Part shown: in pieces, positions 54,562 to 63,751 of the stretch
Layout of the letters: each line of letters starts with the position of its first letter
How positions within the stretch are numbered: the stretch's first letter is position 1
NCBI RefSeq assembly: GCF_914271545.1
Contig: NZ_CAJZAH010000001.1
Location: 1,646,001 to 1,710,000, forward strand
DNA: 64,000 nucleotides
Direction of reading: 5' to 3'
Origin: Cupriavidus respiraculi
Lineage (GTDB): Bacteria > Pseudomonadota > Gammaproteobacteria > Burkholderiales > Burkholderiaceae
Program-made: the position numbers and the translations under genes
The notes under the pieces: generated by a model
What the model was told of the DNA's origin: nothing
Seen by the model: only the letters and a program-made list of their open reading frames with translations
The model's database searches: none

Positions 54562-54693
54562 GGCGGCATCCTCTCGATAGGTCGGTGGGTGGAAAGTCGC
54601 GCCAACATAACGGCTGCCCCTCGCCGCGATTTTCAGTTTCGGAAGATTGGTTGAGATTTGACACGCGACGGCGCGCGCCCGCGCCGCGCACCC

Positions 54694-55674
54694 TTATGCC
54701 AGCAGCGCCAGCGGGAGGGCACCGCATCCCGAGACGCACGGCAGCACCCAGCGCTCGCGTTCGGACTCGGACAAATAGCTGTCGCGATGCTCCGGCACGC
54801 CTTCGGCCACCTCGGTCATGCAGGCGCCGCACAAGCCCTGCTCGCAACCCGTGCCGATGTCGATGCCATGCCGGCGCGCCAGCGCGAGCAGGGACTCGCC
54901 GGGGCGCGCCTGGACGGTGATGCCGCTGCGGGCAAAGCGGACCGGTACCTGGGACGGGCCGGCGGCTGCCGCCCGGTCGCCGCCGGGCGCGGGCGCGATC
55001 GGCGCGAAGCGCTCCATCCGCAGCGCGTGATCGGGCCAGCCGCGTTGCCCCGCACAGCGCAGGACGTGCTCCATGAACCCGGCCGGGCCGCAGGTATAAA
55101 GCAGCGCGCCGGCCGCCCATGCGGGCATGGCCTGCGCAAGCGCCTGCGCGATGGCGGCGGGCGCCCGATCCAGATACAGGCGCACATCGTCGGCATCTTC
55201 CAGGGCCTCGCGGAACGGCACCTCGTCGCGCGCGCCGGCCGCGAGGTGCAGGGCCACCGGAATGCCCGCGCGCCGGGCGGCGCGCCACATCGGCAGCAAT
55301 GGCGTGATGCCGATGCCGGCCCCCATCAGCACCAGCTGCGTGGCCTGCGGATCGAAGCCGAACGCATTGCGCGGCGTTCCCACGCGCAGCACCATGCCCG
55401 GCGTGACCGCGTCGTGCAGCCAGGCCGAGCCGCCGCGCGATGCCGGCTCGCGCTTGACGGCGATGCGATAGGCGGCTTCGGCGGGATCGCCGCACAGCGA
55501 ATACTGGCGCATGCCGCCGTCCGGCAACGCAATGTCCAGATGCGCGCCCGGCGTCCACGGCGCCAGTGGTTCCGGCGCGATGGGTGTCAGCTCGAAGCTG
55601 CGGATGGCGTCGGTCTCCAGGCGGATGCCGCGCACACGCATCTCGCGCCAGCCCGCCGGCATCGGCGCCCTCAT
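54694..55674 (-). CDS. VanB/phthalate dioxygenase reductase-type oxidoreductase
   Basis: A 326-residue electron-transfer protein. The flavin domain has RQYSLCGDP, the nucleotide domain GAGIGITPLLPM, and the C-terminal plant-type 2Fe-2S domain GCEQGLCGACMTE with a later Cys (LPCVS). It takes electrons from NAD(P)H to a Rieske oxygenase. It is the last gene of the six-gene operon; its start overlaps the amidohydrolase stop (ATGA), so the two are coupled. The Rieske oxygenase in the same operon is the evident partner. Confidence 0.92.
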   Translation of the reverse strand: MRAPMPAGWREMRVRGIRLETDAIRSFELTPIAPEPLAPWTPGAHLDIALPDGGMRQYSLCGDPAEAAYRIAVKREPASRGGSAWLHDAVTPGMVLRVGTPRNAFGFDPQATQLVLMGAGIGITPLLPMWRAARRAGIPVALHLAAGARDEVPFREALEDADDVRLYLDRAPAAIAQALAQAMPAWAAGALLYTCGPAGFMEHVLRCAGQRGWPDHALRMERFAPIAPAPGGDRAAAAGPSQVPVRFARSGITVQARPGESLLALARRHGIDIGTGCEQGLCGACMTEVAEGVPEHRDSYLSESERERWVLPCVSGCGALPLALLA

Positions 55675-57122
55675 GCCGCCGCTCCTTGCGCATGGTCGCG
55701 CAGGCGGCGCACCGCGTCGCGCGCCGCGCGGCCCAGTGCTTCCAGATCAATCCCGGGGATCGTGTCGTGCTCGGCCACCACGCGCCCGCCCACCAGCAGC
55801 GCGCGCAACGCCGGACGGCCGCCGCTGGCCACCGGCGCGATGCCGGGATCGTGCAGCCCGAAGCAGCGCGGATCGTCCAGGCGATAGATGGCCAGATCGG
55901 CGGCCATGCCGGGGCGCAGCGTGCCGATGGCCCCGAGCCCCAGCACCGCCGCGCCGCCGGCGGTGCCCCAGCGGACCACGTCCTCGACGCGCGCCGCATC
56001 GGCCCCGCCTTCGAAGGTGCCACCCTGCGCCGCCGGGTGCGCCTGCTCGCCGCGACGCGCGCGCTGCAGCAGCCAGCACGCATGGGCCTCGGAAATCATG
56101 TCGGCCGCCTCGTTCGAGGCGGCGCCATCCACGCCCAGCGACACGGGCACGCCCGCCGCTTCCAGCGCCGGGATGTCAGCGATACCGCTGCCAAGCCGGC
56201 CATTGCTTTGCGGGCAATGCGCGATGCCCGTGCCGGTGGCGCCAAGCTCGCGGATCTCCCCGGCGGACAACTTAACGAGATGGGCGAACCAGACGTCCGG
56301 CCCCAGCCATTCATGCTCGCCGCAGAACGCCACCGGGCTCATGCCATGCATCGCGCGCGCGGCGTTGTCGTACTCGACCGTCTCGGACAGATGGCTGTGC
56401 AGCCGGATGCCGAGCCGGCGGGCGGTGCGGGCGACCGTGCGCAGTTCCTGCGGCGCCAGCGAATAGAGCGGTGTCGTGGGCGCCATCGCGACGCGGCGCA
56501 TTGCATCGGCCTCGGGCTGGTGGTAACGCGCCACCAGGCGCTCGCAATCGGCGAGAAACTGGTCGAGCGTTTCGGGGCGCAGCGCCTGCGGCAAATCGCT
56601 TTCGAGCTGGCGCGTGCGCGTGGCGCCGCCGCGGCACAGTACGAAGCGCATCCCCAGCCGATCGGCTTCCTCGAACAGGATGGCCGACGTATCGAAAGGC
56701 ATGCCGGGGTAGTACAGATAGTTGTGGTCCGCCACGGTGCCGCAGCCGCTGCGCAGCAGCTCGACCAGCCCGATGCGCGCCGCCAGGCGAAACGTCGGTT
56801 CGTCGAAGGCGGCGCGGAAGCGGTACGGCGTGGCGGCCAGCCACGGCGTCAGGGACAGGTCGATGCCCGCGGGGTCGCCCTTGAGGAGCGACTGGAACAG
56901 ATGGTGGTGCGTGTTGACCCAGGCCGGATAGACCGCGCAGTCGGTGGCGTCGATCACGCGTTCGCCAGGCTCGGGCGCCAGCGCGCCGATCGCGTCGATC
57001 CGCCCGCCGCGTACGCGGATGTCGGGGCCCGCGTGGCGGGCATCGGCGCCGGCCATGCCGGTCAGGATCGCGCTCGCATGGCGGATCAGCAGCGAGGTGG
57101 TGTCATGCGTCATGGCGCTCAT
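55671..57122 (-). CDS. Amidohydrolase, 8-oxoguanine deaminase/AtzB-type
   Basis: A 483-residue zinc amidohydrolase. The metal-binding NTHHHLFQSL, HSHLSE, AHCPQSNGRLGSG and VDGAASN (with the terminal Asp) motifs are in order and match the deaminase/chlorohydrolase subgroup acting on purines, 8-oxoguanine or s-triazines. It removes an amino (or alkylamino/chloro) group by hydrolysis. Its start overlaps the permease stop and its stop overlaps the reductase start, both by ATGA. The natural substrate is not determined. Confidence 0.9.
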   Translation of the reverse strand: MSAMTHDTTSLLIRHASAILTGMAGADARHAGPDIRVRGGRIDAIGALAPEPGERVIDATDCAVYPAWVNTHHHLFQSLLKGDPAGIDLSLTPWLAATPYRFRAAFDEPTFRLAARIGLVELLRSGCGTVADHNYLYYPGMPFDTSAILFEEADRLGMRFVLCRGGATRTRQLESDLPQALRPETLDQFLADCERLVARYHQPEADAMRRVAMAPTTPLYSLAPQELRTVARTARRLGIRLHSHLSETVEYDNAARAMHGMSPVAFCGEHEWLGPDVWFAHLVKLSAGEIRELGATGTGIAHCPQSNGRLGSGIADIPALEAAGVPVSLGVDGAASNEAADMISEAHACWLLQRARRGEQAHPAAQGGTFEGGADAARVEDVVRWGTAGGAAVLGLGAIGTLRPGMAADLAIYRLDDPRCFGLHDPGIAPVASGGRPALRALLVGGRVVAEHDTIPGIDLEALGRAARDAVRRLRDHAQGAAA

Positions 57123-57913
57123 GTCAGCTCGCTGTCATGCCAGTGGGAGAGCGCCAGCCGCGACAGCATCACCATGGCGCCGAACAGCAGCACGCCGGTG
57201 GCCGTGATCAGCACCAGCGCGGCGAACAGCCGCGGGATATTGAGCGCGAAGCCGGCCTGCAGGATCTGATAGGCGAGTCCCGCACCGGTGCCGCCGGTGC
57301 CGGCGACGAACTCGGCCACCACCGCGCCGATCAATGCCAGCCCGCACGAGATGCGCAGGCCGCCGAAGAAGTAGGGCAGCGCGCTGGGGATCCGCAGGCG
57401 CCGCAGCGTGTCCCAGCGGCTTGCCCGGTTGATGCGGAACAGATTCAGCAGGCCCGGATTGACGCTGCGCAGGCCCAGCACGGTGTTGGACAGGATCGGG
57501 AAGATGGCCACCATGGTGGCGCAGATCACCAGCGCCAGCGTCGGCTCCTTGACCCAGATGATGATCAGCGGTGCGATGGCCACGACTGGCGTCACCTGCA
57601 GCAGGATCGCGTAGGGAAAGAGGCTGGCCTCTATCACGCGGCTCTGCACGAACAGGAACGCCGCGGCCGTTCCCAGTACGACGGCGGTGGCGAAGGCCAG
57701 CAGCGTGATCCGCAGCGTCACCAGCAGCGAACCGGACAGCAGGCTCCAGTCCTGCACCAGCGTGCGGGCGATTGCGCTCGGCGCAGGCACCAGATAGGCC
57801 GGTACGTCCAGCGAGACGCACAGGGCCTGCCACGCAAGCAGCAGCACCAGGCCAACCGCGAGCGGCGCGGCCACGCGCTGCGCGGCGGGCCGTGAAAGCA
57901 GGGGCGAAGTCAT
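57119..57913 (-). CDS. ABC transporter permease (SsuC/TauC/ThiX-type)
   Basis: A 264-residue membrane protein with about six helices and the cytoplasmic coupling loop FRINRASRWDTLRRLRIPSALPYF, followed by GGLRISCGLALIGAVVAEFVAG. The start at 57913 has GGAG upstream; an in-frame ATG seven codons earlier is possible. It pairs with the adjacent ATPase and the NMT1-like binding protein to import a small organic molecule. Confidence 0.9.
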   Translation of the reverse strand: MTSPLLSRPAAQRVAAPLAVGLVLLLAWQALCVSLDVPAYLVPAPSAIARTLVQDWSLLSGSLLVTLRITLLAFATAVVLGTAAAFLFVQSRVIEASLFPYAILLQVTPVVAIAPLIIIWVKEPTLALVICATMVAIFPILSNTVLGLRSVNPGLLNLFRINRASRWDTLRRLRIPSALPYFFGGLRISCGLALIGAVVAEFVAGTGGTGAGLAYQILQAGFALNIPRLFAALVLITATGVLLFGAMVMLSRLALSHWHDSELT

Positions 57914-57950
57914 GATCGGTGTCTCCGGGGGCAAGGGATCGACGCGGCCG

Positions 57951-58841
57951 TCAGGCCAAATGGGTATCGGCGCCGGTGTTGGCCTGCGTCAGCAGTGCGG
58001 ACAGCTGCGCGCAGTACTGCATGAAGACGGGCGACACGCGAAATGCCTCGTCCCGCTCGGGCGGGCCGTCGATGGCGATGTCGGCGATCACCCGGCCCGG
58101 CCGGGCTGCCATCACCACCACGCGGCTCGACAGGTAGACCGCCTCGTAGATGCTGTGGGTGACGAACACCACGGTCAGGCCGCGTTCCGCCCACAGCGCG
58201 CGCAGGTCGGCATCGAGCCGGTTGCGGGTGAATTCGTCCAGCGCGCCGAATGGCTCGTCCATCAGCAGCAGGTCCGGCTCGGTCGCCAGCGCCCGGGCGA
58301 TCGACACGCGCATCTGCATGCCGCCCGAGAGCTCGCGCGGATAGACCTTGCCGAACTGCGACAGCCCCACCAGCGCCAGTGCGCGCCGCACCCGCTCGTC
58401 GGCCACGTCCCGCGGCAGGCGCGCCAGATCCAGCGGCAGCCGGACGTTGTCGTGCACCTTGGCCCAGGGCATCAGCGTGGCCTCCTGGAACACCATCGCC
58501 AGCGTGCGGCCGCTGGCCGGCGCCGTCGCCGGCAAGGCCGATTGGCCCCACCAGCGCACATGGCCGGCAGTGGGCGTCTCCAGCCCCGCGAACAGCTTCA
58601 GCAGCGTGCTCTTGCCGCAGCCCGACGGCCCGAGCAGGGAGACGAACTCGCCGGGGCGGATCGACAGCCTTACCCGCTCCAGCGCGGTGGTGCCGTTCGG
58701 ATAGGTCTTCTGGACCTGGTTGGCGAACAGGATGGGCTCGTCGGACCCACGTACCGCTTCGGCGGCGGCGGGCGCGCCGGCCGGATGGATGGGGCCGGTC
58801 GTGGAGGCGACGGGCGCAGCGCTGCGGAAGATGGCTGACAT
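57951..58841 (-). CDS. ABC transporter ATPase (SsuB/TauB/NrtD-type)
   Basis: A 296-residue ATPase. Walker A LGPSGCGKSTLL, Q-loop MVFQEATLMPW, signature LSGGMQMRVSIARAL and Walker B LLLMDEPFGALD are all present. About 38 N-terminal residues form a low-complexity extension before the core. It energises uptake through the adjacent permease; 17 bp separate it from the Rieske gene. Confidence 0.92.
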   Translation of the reverse strand: MSAIFRSAAPVASTTGPIHPAGAPAAAEAVRGSDEPILFANQVQKTYPNGTTALERVRLSIRPGEFVSLLGPSGCGKSTLLKLFAGLETPTAGHVRWWGQSALPATAPASGRTLAMVFQEATLMPWAKVHDNVRLPLDLARLPRDVADERVRRALALVGLSQFGKVYPRELSGGMQMRVSIARALATEPDLLLMDEPFGALDEFTRNRLDADLRALWAERGLTVVFVTHSIYEAVYLSSRVVVMAARPGRVIADIAIDGPPERDEAFRVSPVFMQYCAQLSALLTQANTGADTHLA

Positions 58842-58858
58842 GGTGGGCTCCGTCGCGT

Positions 58859-59896
58859 TCAGGCGCTAACTACGGGGATGCGGAACACTTCCTTCTCGCC
58901 GTGCGCGGTCAGCAGTTCCAGCAGCATCTTGCGCATCAGCAGGCCCGGCTTGTCGGACTCCATATGGAATTCCACGCGGCGCCGCGTATCGATGCAGGCG
59001 TCATAGTCGGTGGCCTCGAGAATCTCGCGGTCCTCCGCCACGATCGGCGCATCCCAGGCGATCAGCTCTTCGGTGGAGCAATCCTCCTCGCGGTCGTTGC
59101 GATACAGCCATTGCGACAGCATCACCGTCTTGTCGTCGATCGGCGTGGCGCAGTTGTAGATGATGTGATGCTTGCCGCTGGTGGGATAGATGCAGCCGAA
59201 GCGGCGCGTAAACGGCAGGTCCCAGCGGTTGAACATATGCCGGTACGTAATGGGTTCCTCCGTGCCGGTCACGCGGAAGCCGGCGGGGATATTGCGGATC
59301 GGCACCAGTGTCTCGGCCTCGAAGCCCCATTCCCGCTGCTCCAGCACGTACTTTTCCGGCTTGGGCTGGTCGGCGATGCCGAAATTGGCCCGGTGCACGA
59401 AGCTGAAATGCGAATTGTCGAACGAGTTCTCCATCACGCGCAGCGGGCTGGTGTTCCAGCGCTCGTAGTACTGATGGATGCGGCGGTAGGCCGGATCGCC
59501 GTCCTCGGGAAAATCCGGAATGGGTTGCAGCGGATCGTCCAGCGCGACCCACACGTAGCCGTACTTCTCTTCCGCGCGATAGGCGGGCACGCGGGCACCG
59601 GATGGCACCGGGCTGTCGGGCTGCTGCGGGATCTTCACGCAGGCGCCCGAGCAGTCGTACTCCCAGCCGTGATAGCCACAGACGATGTCGCCGCGCTCGT
59701 TGACCCAGCCCTTGGACAGCTTCGCGGTACGGTGGCAGCAACGATCCTGCAGGGCGGCGACGCGGCCATCGGCGCCGCGCCAGAGCACCAGGTTCTCGCC
59801 GAGCAGGGTGAAGGGTTTGGGGCCATCGTCGAGCATCGACGTCGGCATCAGGGCGTACCAGAAGCGGCGCAGCACGCGTTGTTGGGTGACCAGCAT
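58859..59896 (-). CDS. Rieske non-haem iron oxygenase, alpha subunit
   Basis: A 345-residue oxygenase of the vanillate demethylase/phthalate dioxygenase type. The Rieske 2Fe-2S ligands are Cys53-x-His55 and Cys73-x2-His76 (CCH, CGYH). The mononuclear iron site shows D-x2-H-x4-H in SFDNSHFSFVH. GAGGA lies before the ATG at 59896; a longer open frame is out of character. It hydroxylates or demethylates a ring compound using electrons from the operon-encoded VanB-like reductase. Confidence 0.93.
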   Translation of the reverse strand: MLVTQQRVLRRFWYALMPTSMLDDGPKPFTLLGENLVLWRGADGRVAALQDRCCHRTAKLSKGWVNERGDIVCGYHGWEYDCSGACVKIPQQPDSPVPSGARVPAYRAEEKYGYVWVALDDPLQPIPDFPEDGDPAYRRIHQYYERWNTSPLRVMENSFDNSHFSFVHRANFGIADQPKPEKYVLEQREWGFEAETLVPIRNIPAGFRVTGTEEPITYRHMFNRWDLPFTRRFGCIYPTSGKHHIIYNCATPIDDKTVMLSQWLYRNDREEDCSTEELIAWDAPIVAEDREILEATDYDACIDTRRRVEFHMESDKPGLLMRKMLLELLTAHGEKEVFRIPVVSA

Positions 59897-59949
59897 GGGG
59901 AATTCCTCGTAGTGATGGGGGACGCAGGGATCGCGATGGGCGACGGCGC

Positions 59950-60945
59950 TCAGGGCATGACCTTCAGGTCCTTGACGAACTGGGTCGTGTACGCCTTCTT
60001 CCAGTCGGTTTCGGCCTTGAGCAGGCCCGCACCGACCATGAAGTCGCGCGTCTTCTGCCAGCGCGCATCGGTCATCACGCCGATGCCCTGCGTCGCCGCG
60101 TCGCCGCCGTCGACCATGCGGTACTCCTTGAGCTTGGCCAGTCCCCACGCGAGCTGGTCGTCCTTCATGTTCGGGTTGTCCTGCTTGATCAGCGCGTTGG
60201 CCGGCGCCGGATTGGCGAGGTAGCTCTTCCAGCCCTCCATCGTTGCCCTGACGAAGCGGGCCACCAGCTCGGGCTTTTCCTTTGCCGTCTTCTGCATCGT
60301 CACGATGGTCGTGCCGTAGGGCGGGTAGCCGTCGTTCGCGAACAGGAAGAATTTGGTCTTCACGCCGGCCTTGTCCGCGGCGAATACCTCCGACGAGGCG
60401 TAGGCCTGCTGCGCGGCCTTCGGGTCGGCGAAGAACGGTTGCAGGTTGAAGGTGTAGACGCGCGAGTTCGCGTCGTCGAGCTGGTAGCGGGCCTTGAGCC
60501 ACGGCCACCACGTCGTGCGGCCCGACGTCGATACCAGCACGGTGCGGCTCTTCAGGTCGGCCAGGCTGTTGACGTCGGCATGGGTCATCACGCCCTGCAG
60601 GTCCGTCTGGAACGACGTGCCCACGGTGGTGACCGGAACGCCCTGCTCGATGCTCTTGAGCACCTGCAGGTCGTAGCCCATCATGAAGTCGGCCTGACCG
60701 CTGGTCAGGATCTGCATGCCGTTGACCTGAGGTCCGCCCATGCGGATGGTCACATCGAGCCCGTGCTTCTTGTAGATGCCCTCGGCCACGGCCTGATAGA
60801 AGCCGCCATGCTCGGCCTGGGCATACCAGGAAGTCAGGAAGGTCACCTTGTCGGCGGCGCGCGCGGCCAGCGGCAACGCCGCGAGCGACAGCGCAGCGCA
60901 GAGGGCGGCGTGGAACAGACGACGGCGTGGGGGAGTGGTTTTCAT
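59950..60945 (-). CDS. NMT1/THI5-type periplasmic substrate-binding protein
   Basis: A 331-residue secreted protein. The signal peptide is RRRLFHAALCAALSLAALPL with cleavage near ARA. The mature part resembles the SsuA/ThiY/NMT1 group (TFLTSWYAQAEHGGFYQAVAEGIYKKHGLDV-type opening, here RMGGPQVNG and ADFMMGYDLQVLK). These bind pyrimidine-like or small organic ligands. It is the first gene of the six-gene operon; 444 bp of non-coding sequence lies before it. Confidence 0.9.
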   Translation of the reverse strand: MKTTPPRRRLFHAALCAALSLAALPLAARAADKVTFLTSWYAQAEHGGFYQAVAEGIYKKHGLDVTIRMGGPQVNGMQILTSGQADFMMGYDLQVLKSIEQGVPVTTVGTSFQTDLQGVMTHADVNSLADLKSRTVLVSTSGRTTWWPWLKARYQLDDANSRVYTFNLQPFFADPKAAQQAYASSEVFAADKAGVKTKFFLFANDGYPPYGTTIVTMQKTAKEKPELVARFVRATMEGWKSYLANPAPANALIKQDNPNMKDDQLAWGLAKLKEYRMVDGGDAATQGIGVMTDARWQKTRDFMVGAGLLKAETDWKKAYTTQFVKDLKVMP

Positions 60946-61389
60946 GGGGACTCTCTGGTTCGTCGGGATGGAAGGGGGCGGGACGACGAGCGGCGCCGCG
61001 CGCGGCGTGTCGCGACGCGCGGACGAGGCTGGCGATGCCATGGCATCGCGCGTGGGATGTGTGGGGAAGATCCGGGACATCTCTGCGCTCTTGTGCTCGG
61101 CGTTTGCCGGGTTCAAACACCGACGCGGCGTGCGTCGTCGGTGTGCGACCGGAGGGTCGCGAGAGCAATGTCCCGCGCCGAAGCGCATCTGGCCCATGAG
61201 GGAAATGCGCTGGCGCTAACCGCTTCTACTCGGTCGAAAGTTCAGCAAGAGCTGTGCCACGGAATGACGTGACTGGGCGACGGTGCGCTGCACTGACACT
61301 GTGCCGGAAGCGGGCACGCAACCGCGCGGCGCTGTCCGTTTTGGTGCCGCAGTCGCACGGCCCGCACCAGCACCGGTCACGGCTTGCGT
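60946..61389 (-). promoter_or_regulatory. Upstream control region of the ABC/Rieske operon
   Basis: A 444-bp region with no recognisable gene. It contains an inverted repeat ACACCGACG-N10-CGTCGGTGT at 61116-61143, a candidate operator about 170 bp before the first gene of the operon. Confidence 0.45.
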
Positions 61390-61812
61390 TCAGCGCGTGG
61401 CTCCCGGGTAGCGCAGGCGCGCGCAACTGCCAAACGATGCGCTCAGGCAGCAGCCAGTCCCGCGCCAGTCGCCGCCGACGATCGTGCCGTCCGGGCCGGC
61501 GATCAGCCGGCGTTCGCACTGCGATGTGGTCGGCGGTGCGGGATCGGTCGGCGCCCGGGCTTCGCGCGGGCCGCTGCCCGGCGCCTTTGCCAGCAGCCCT
61601 TCATGCGTCCAGACATAGGCGGTACCGTTCGGCACCGCCTCGGTGGTGGCCGGCGGGCCCCATTGCGCCCTGGCCTCTTCGATCGGTGCCGAGCGCCATG
61701 AATCGAGGACCGTCTGCATGCCGGCCGATTGCGCGCATCCCGCCGCCGCCAGGGCAAGCAGGACGGCAACGGCGCGGGTTGCGGTGGACGGGAAGATGGG
61801 CGATGGCGGCAT
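61390..61812 (-). CDS. Putative small lipoprotein
   Basis: A 140-residue protein with a lipoprotein signal: hydrophobic AVAVLLALAAAGC with Cys26 as the lipidation site. The mature part has SWRSAPIEEARAQWGPP and a C-terminal region with four Cys residues. The ligand or role is unknown; the short WG-containing segment resembles small outer-membrane assembly lipoproteins only loosely. Confidence 0.75.
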   Translation of the reverse strand: MPPSPIFPSTATRAVAVLLALAAAGCAQSAGMQTVLDSWRSAPIEEARAQWGPPATTEAVPNGTAYVWTHEGLLAKAPGSGPREARAPTDPAPPTTSQCERRLIAGPDGTIVGGDWRGTGCCLSASFGSCARLRYPGATR

Positions 61813-61876
61813 GCGCGCTCCACGAGATGGTGTCGTGGATCAGCGTAGGCGACCGCCGCAATGGCGGGCAAGCCGG

Positions 61877-63463
61877 CTAGAACGCCAGCAGGTCCGGCTG
61901 CAGCGGCGAACTCACGCGGGCGCGCCTGGGCTTTGCGGCCGGCGCAGTCTCCGCCTGGCGTGGAATGGGCGGCGGCACGGGGGCCTCCAGCTGGAATTGG
62001 CGCTGCACGTCGAGCGGCACCGCGGTCGCCAGCATCTGCGCCAGATGCGGCGCCAGGATCTGATAGGTGTCCGGATCGAAGCGCGCGGGTTCGGTGACAA
62101 GGGCCGCGGCATCGCGCACGTCCTGCACCGAGCCGAGATAGCACCAGTTCTCGATGACGTGCCACCAGCCGGCCCCTTCGGCGCGCTCCTGCCACGCCAC
62201 CGCGCCGTCGAACGGCCACGGCGCGACCGCCAAGGCGTCGAGCGCGCCCTGCAGTCGGGCACGATGGACGGCTTGCGATTCCTCCCCCACGCAGGCGCCG
62301 GCGCAGCGATGCAACTGCCGCGCGAAGCAGGGCAGCCCGCGGCGGGCGGCTTTCTCCAGCGCCAGCGTTGCCTGGCACAGTCCCGCGCTCTCGGCCAGTT
62401 CGCGCAGCGCGGCATGCGCGGCCCCGCGGCTGTTGAAGGGACCATACAGATGGCGCTGGCGGGCGAAGTCCGTATCGCTGTCGCAGCGCAGGCGCGGCGC
62501 CGGCAGCCCGGGCGGCAATTCCCACGCGTACAGCCTGGACTTGCGGCGCAGCAAGGCGTTATGCACGGGCTCCAGGCGCTTGACCAGTTGCGCCTCCAGC
62601 AGGCGGGCGCCCAACTCGCCTCCAGTCTCGCGCCACTCGACGCGCCGCACCGCGCGGGACAGTCGCAGGTCCTTGGCGACGCGGTGGTCCCCCGAAAAAT
62701 GCGCGCCGATGCGCTGGCGCAGATGCACGCTCTTGCCGATATAGAGCGGCACGTCGTGATCGCCGTAGAACAGGTACACGCCCGGTGTGGCCGGAACGTC
62801 GTCCAGCGCCGTCTCCTCCAGTCCTGCGGGGAGGCTGGCACGCTTGATCAGCGCCTGGACCGCCGACTCCACCAGCTCCACGGAATACAGCGAGTGGATG
62901 CGCTGCCAGAACTGCCACAGCAGTTCCGCGTCGGCCAGCGCGCGGTGCCGGCCCTTGGGCTGGAGCTCGAAGCGGGCGATCAGCGCGTCCAGGCCGTGCC
63001 GCTCCACCGACGGGAACAGCGCCCGCGACAGCCGCACCGTGCACAGCACGTCGGCCCGGAAGGTGACGCCGGCCCGGCGGAACTCGTTCTTGAGGAAGCC
63101 GTAGTCGAAGCGCGCGTTGTGGGCGATGAACAGCTTGCCATGCAGCCGCTCCGCCAGCGCCTCGGCCAGCGTGGCGAACGTGGGGCGGCCGCGCACCATC
63201 TCGTCGGTGATGCCGGTCAGGCGCTGGATAAAGGGCGGAATGCCGATGCCGGGGTCCAGCAACGTGTCCCATTCCACCACGCCGTCAGGCCCGACTTCCA
63301 CCACGCCGATTTCCGTGATGCGGTCGCGCTGTGCGTCCGCGCCGGTGGTCTCCAGATCCACAAAGACGATAGGGCGGGACAGCGCGGCGGCAAGCGCCTG
63401 CGCGTCCAGGCGGCGTGCGTCGGAATCGAAACGGGAAGGCAGATAGATGGGATGGTCGTGCAT
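61877..63463 (-). CDS. DEDDh exonuclease / GIY-YIG nuclease fusion
   Basis: A 528-residue two-nuclease protein. Residues about 30-190 form a DnaQ-like 3'-5' exonuclease (FVDLETTG, HNARFDYGFL, HRALADAEL). Residues about 225-310 form a UvrC/Cho-type GIY-YIG domain (GVYLFYGDHDVPLYIGKSVHLRQRI). The C-terminal part has a Cys cluster (RGLPCFARQLHRCAGAC) as in UvrC homologues. A repair role is likely. It lies beside, and opposite to, the rRNA promoters. Confidence 0.9.
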   Translation of the reverse strand: MHDHPIYLPSRFDSDARRLDAQALAAALSRPIVFVDLETTGADAQRDRITEIGVVEVGPDGVVEWDTLLDPGIGIPPFIQRLTGITDEMVRGRPTFATLAEALAERLHGKLFIAHNARFDYGFLKNEFRRAGVTFRADVLCTVRLSRALFPSVERHGLDALIARFELQPKGRHRALADAELLWQFWQRIHSLYSVELVESAVQALIKRASLPAGLEETALDDVPATPGVYLFYGDHDVPLYIGKSVHLRQRIGAHFSGDHRVAKDLRLSRAVRRVEWRETGGELGARLLEAQLVKRLEPVHNALLRRKSRLYAWELPPGLPAPRLRCDSDTDFARQRHLYGPFNSRGAAHAALRELAESAGLCQATLALEKAARRGLPCFARQLHRCAGACVGEESQAVHRARLQGALDALAVAPWPFDGAVAWQERAEGAGWWHVIENWCYLGSVQDVRDAAALVTEPARFDPDTYQILAPHLAQMLATAVPLDVQRQFQLEAPVPPPIPRQAETAPAAKPRRARVSSPLQPDLLAF

Positions 63464-63562
63464 GGGTGGATTCTAATGGAGCGTGCACGCCGCCTTCCCG
63501 GACCTCCGCCGGAGGCCGGCGGAGAAGTTTTGAACCGCGGCCATATTTCTGTGACAAAGGTA

Positions 63563-63591
63563 TTGCCAAGGCCGCCAAAGTCCCCTAATAT
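63563..63591 (+). promoter_or_regulatory. rRNA operon promoter, upstream (TTGCCA-N17-TAATAT)
   Basis: TTGCCA and TAATAT are separated by 17 bp, in a locally AT-richer stretch 154 bp before the second promoter. The region 63464-64000 holds no protein gene. Confidence 0.6.
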
Positions 63592-63716
63592 TCGCCCCCT
63601 CGCAACACGACAGCGAGCCTGCAAGGCAGGCGGGGCGCGGGTTGCGGGGTTGGCAGGGGGTAGTGGCGGGGCAGGATGACCGGCACTGCGGCGACGAAAA
63701 AAAGTGCGCTGCCCTG

Positions 63717-63745
63717 TTGACGGGAAACGAAAAGATCTACATAAT
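63717..63745 (+). promoter_or_regulatory. rRNA operon promoter, downstream (TTGACG-N17-CATAAT)
   Basis: A near-consensus sigma-70 promoter (five of six at both boxes) with an A-tract (GACGAAAAAAAG) just upstream like an UP element. It reads into the boxA-containing leader. Confidence 0.8.
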
Positions 63746-63751
63746 CTCGTT

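Noticed and set aside
54562-54690. Type III (hrpII) box upstream of the orphan gene
   Set aside because: No TTCG-N16-TTCG pattern on the coding strand; the same search failed before both MPFPSYL genes.
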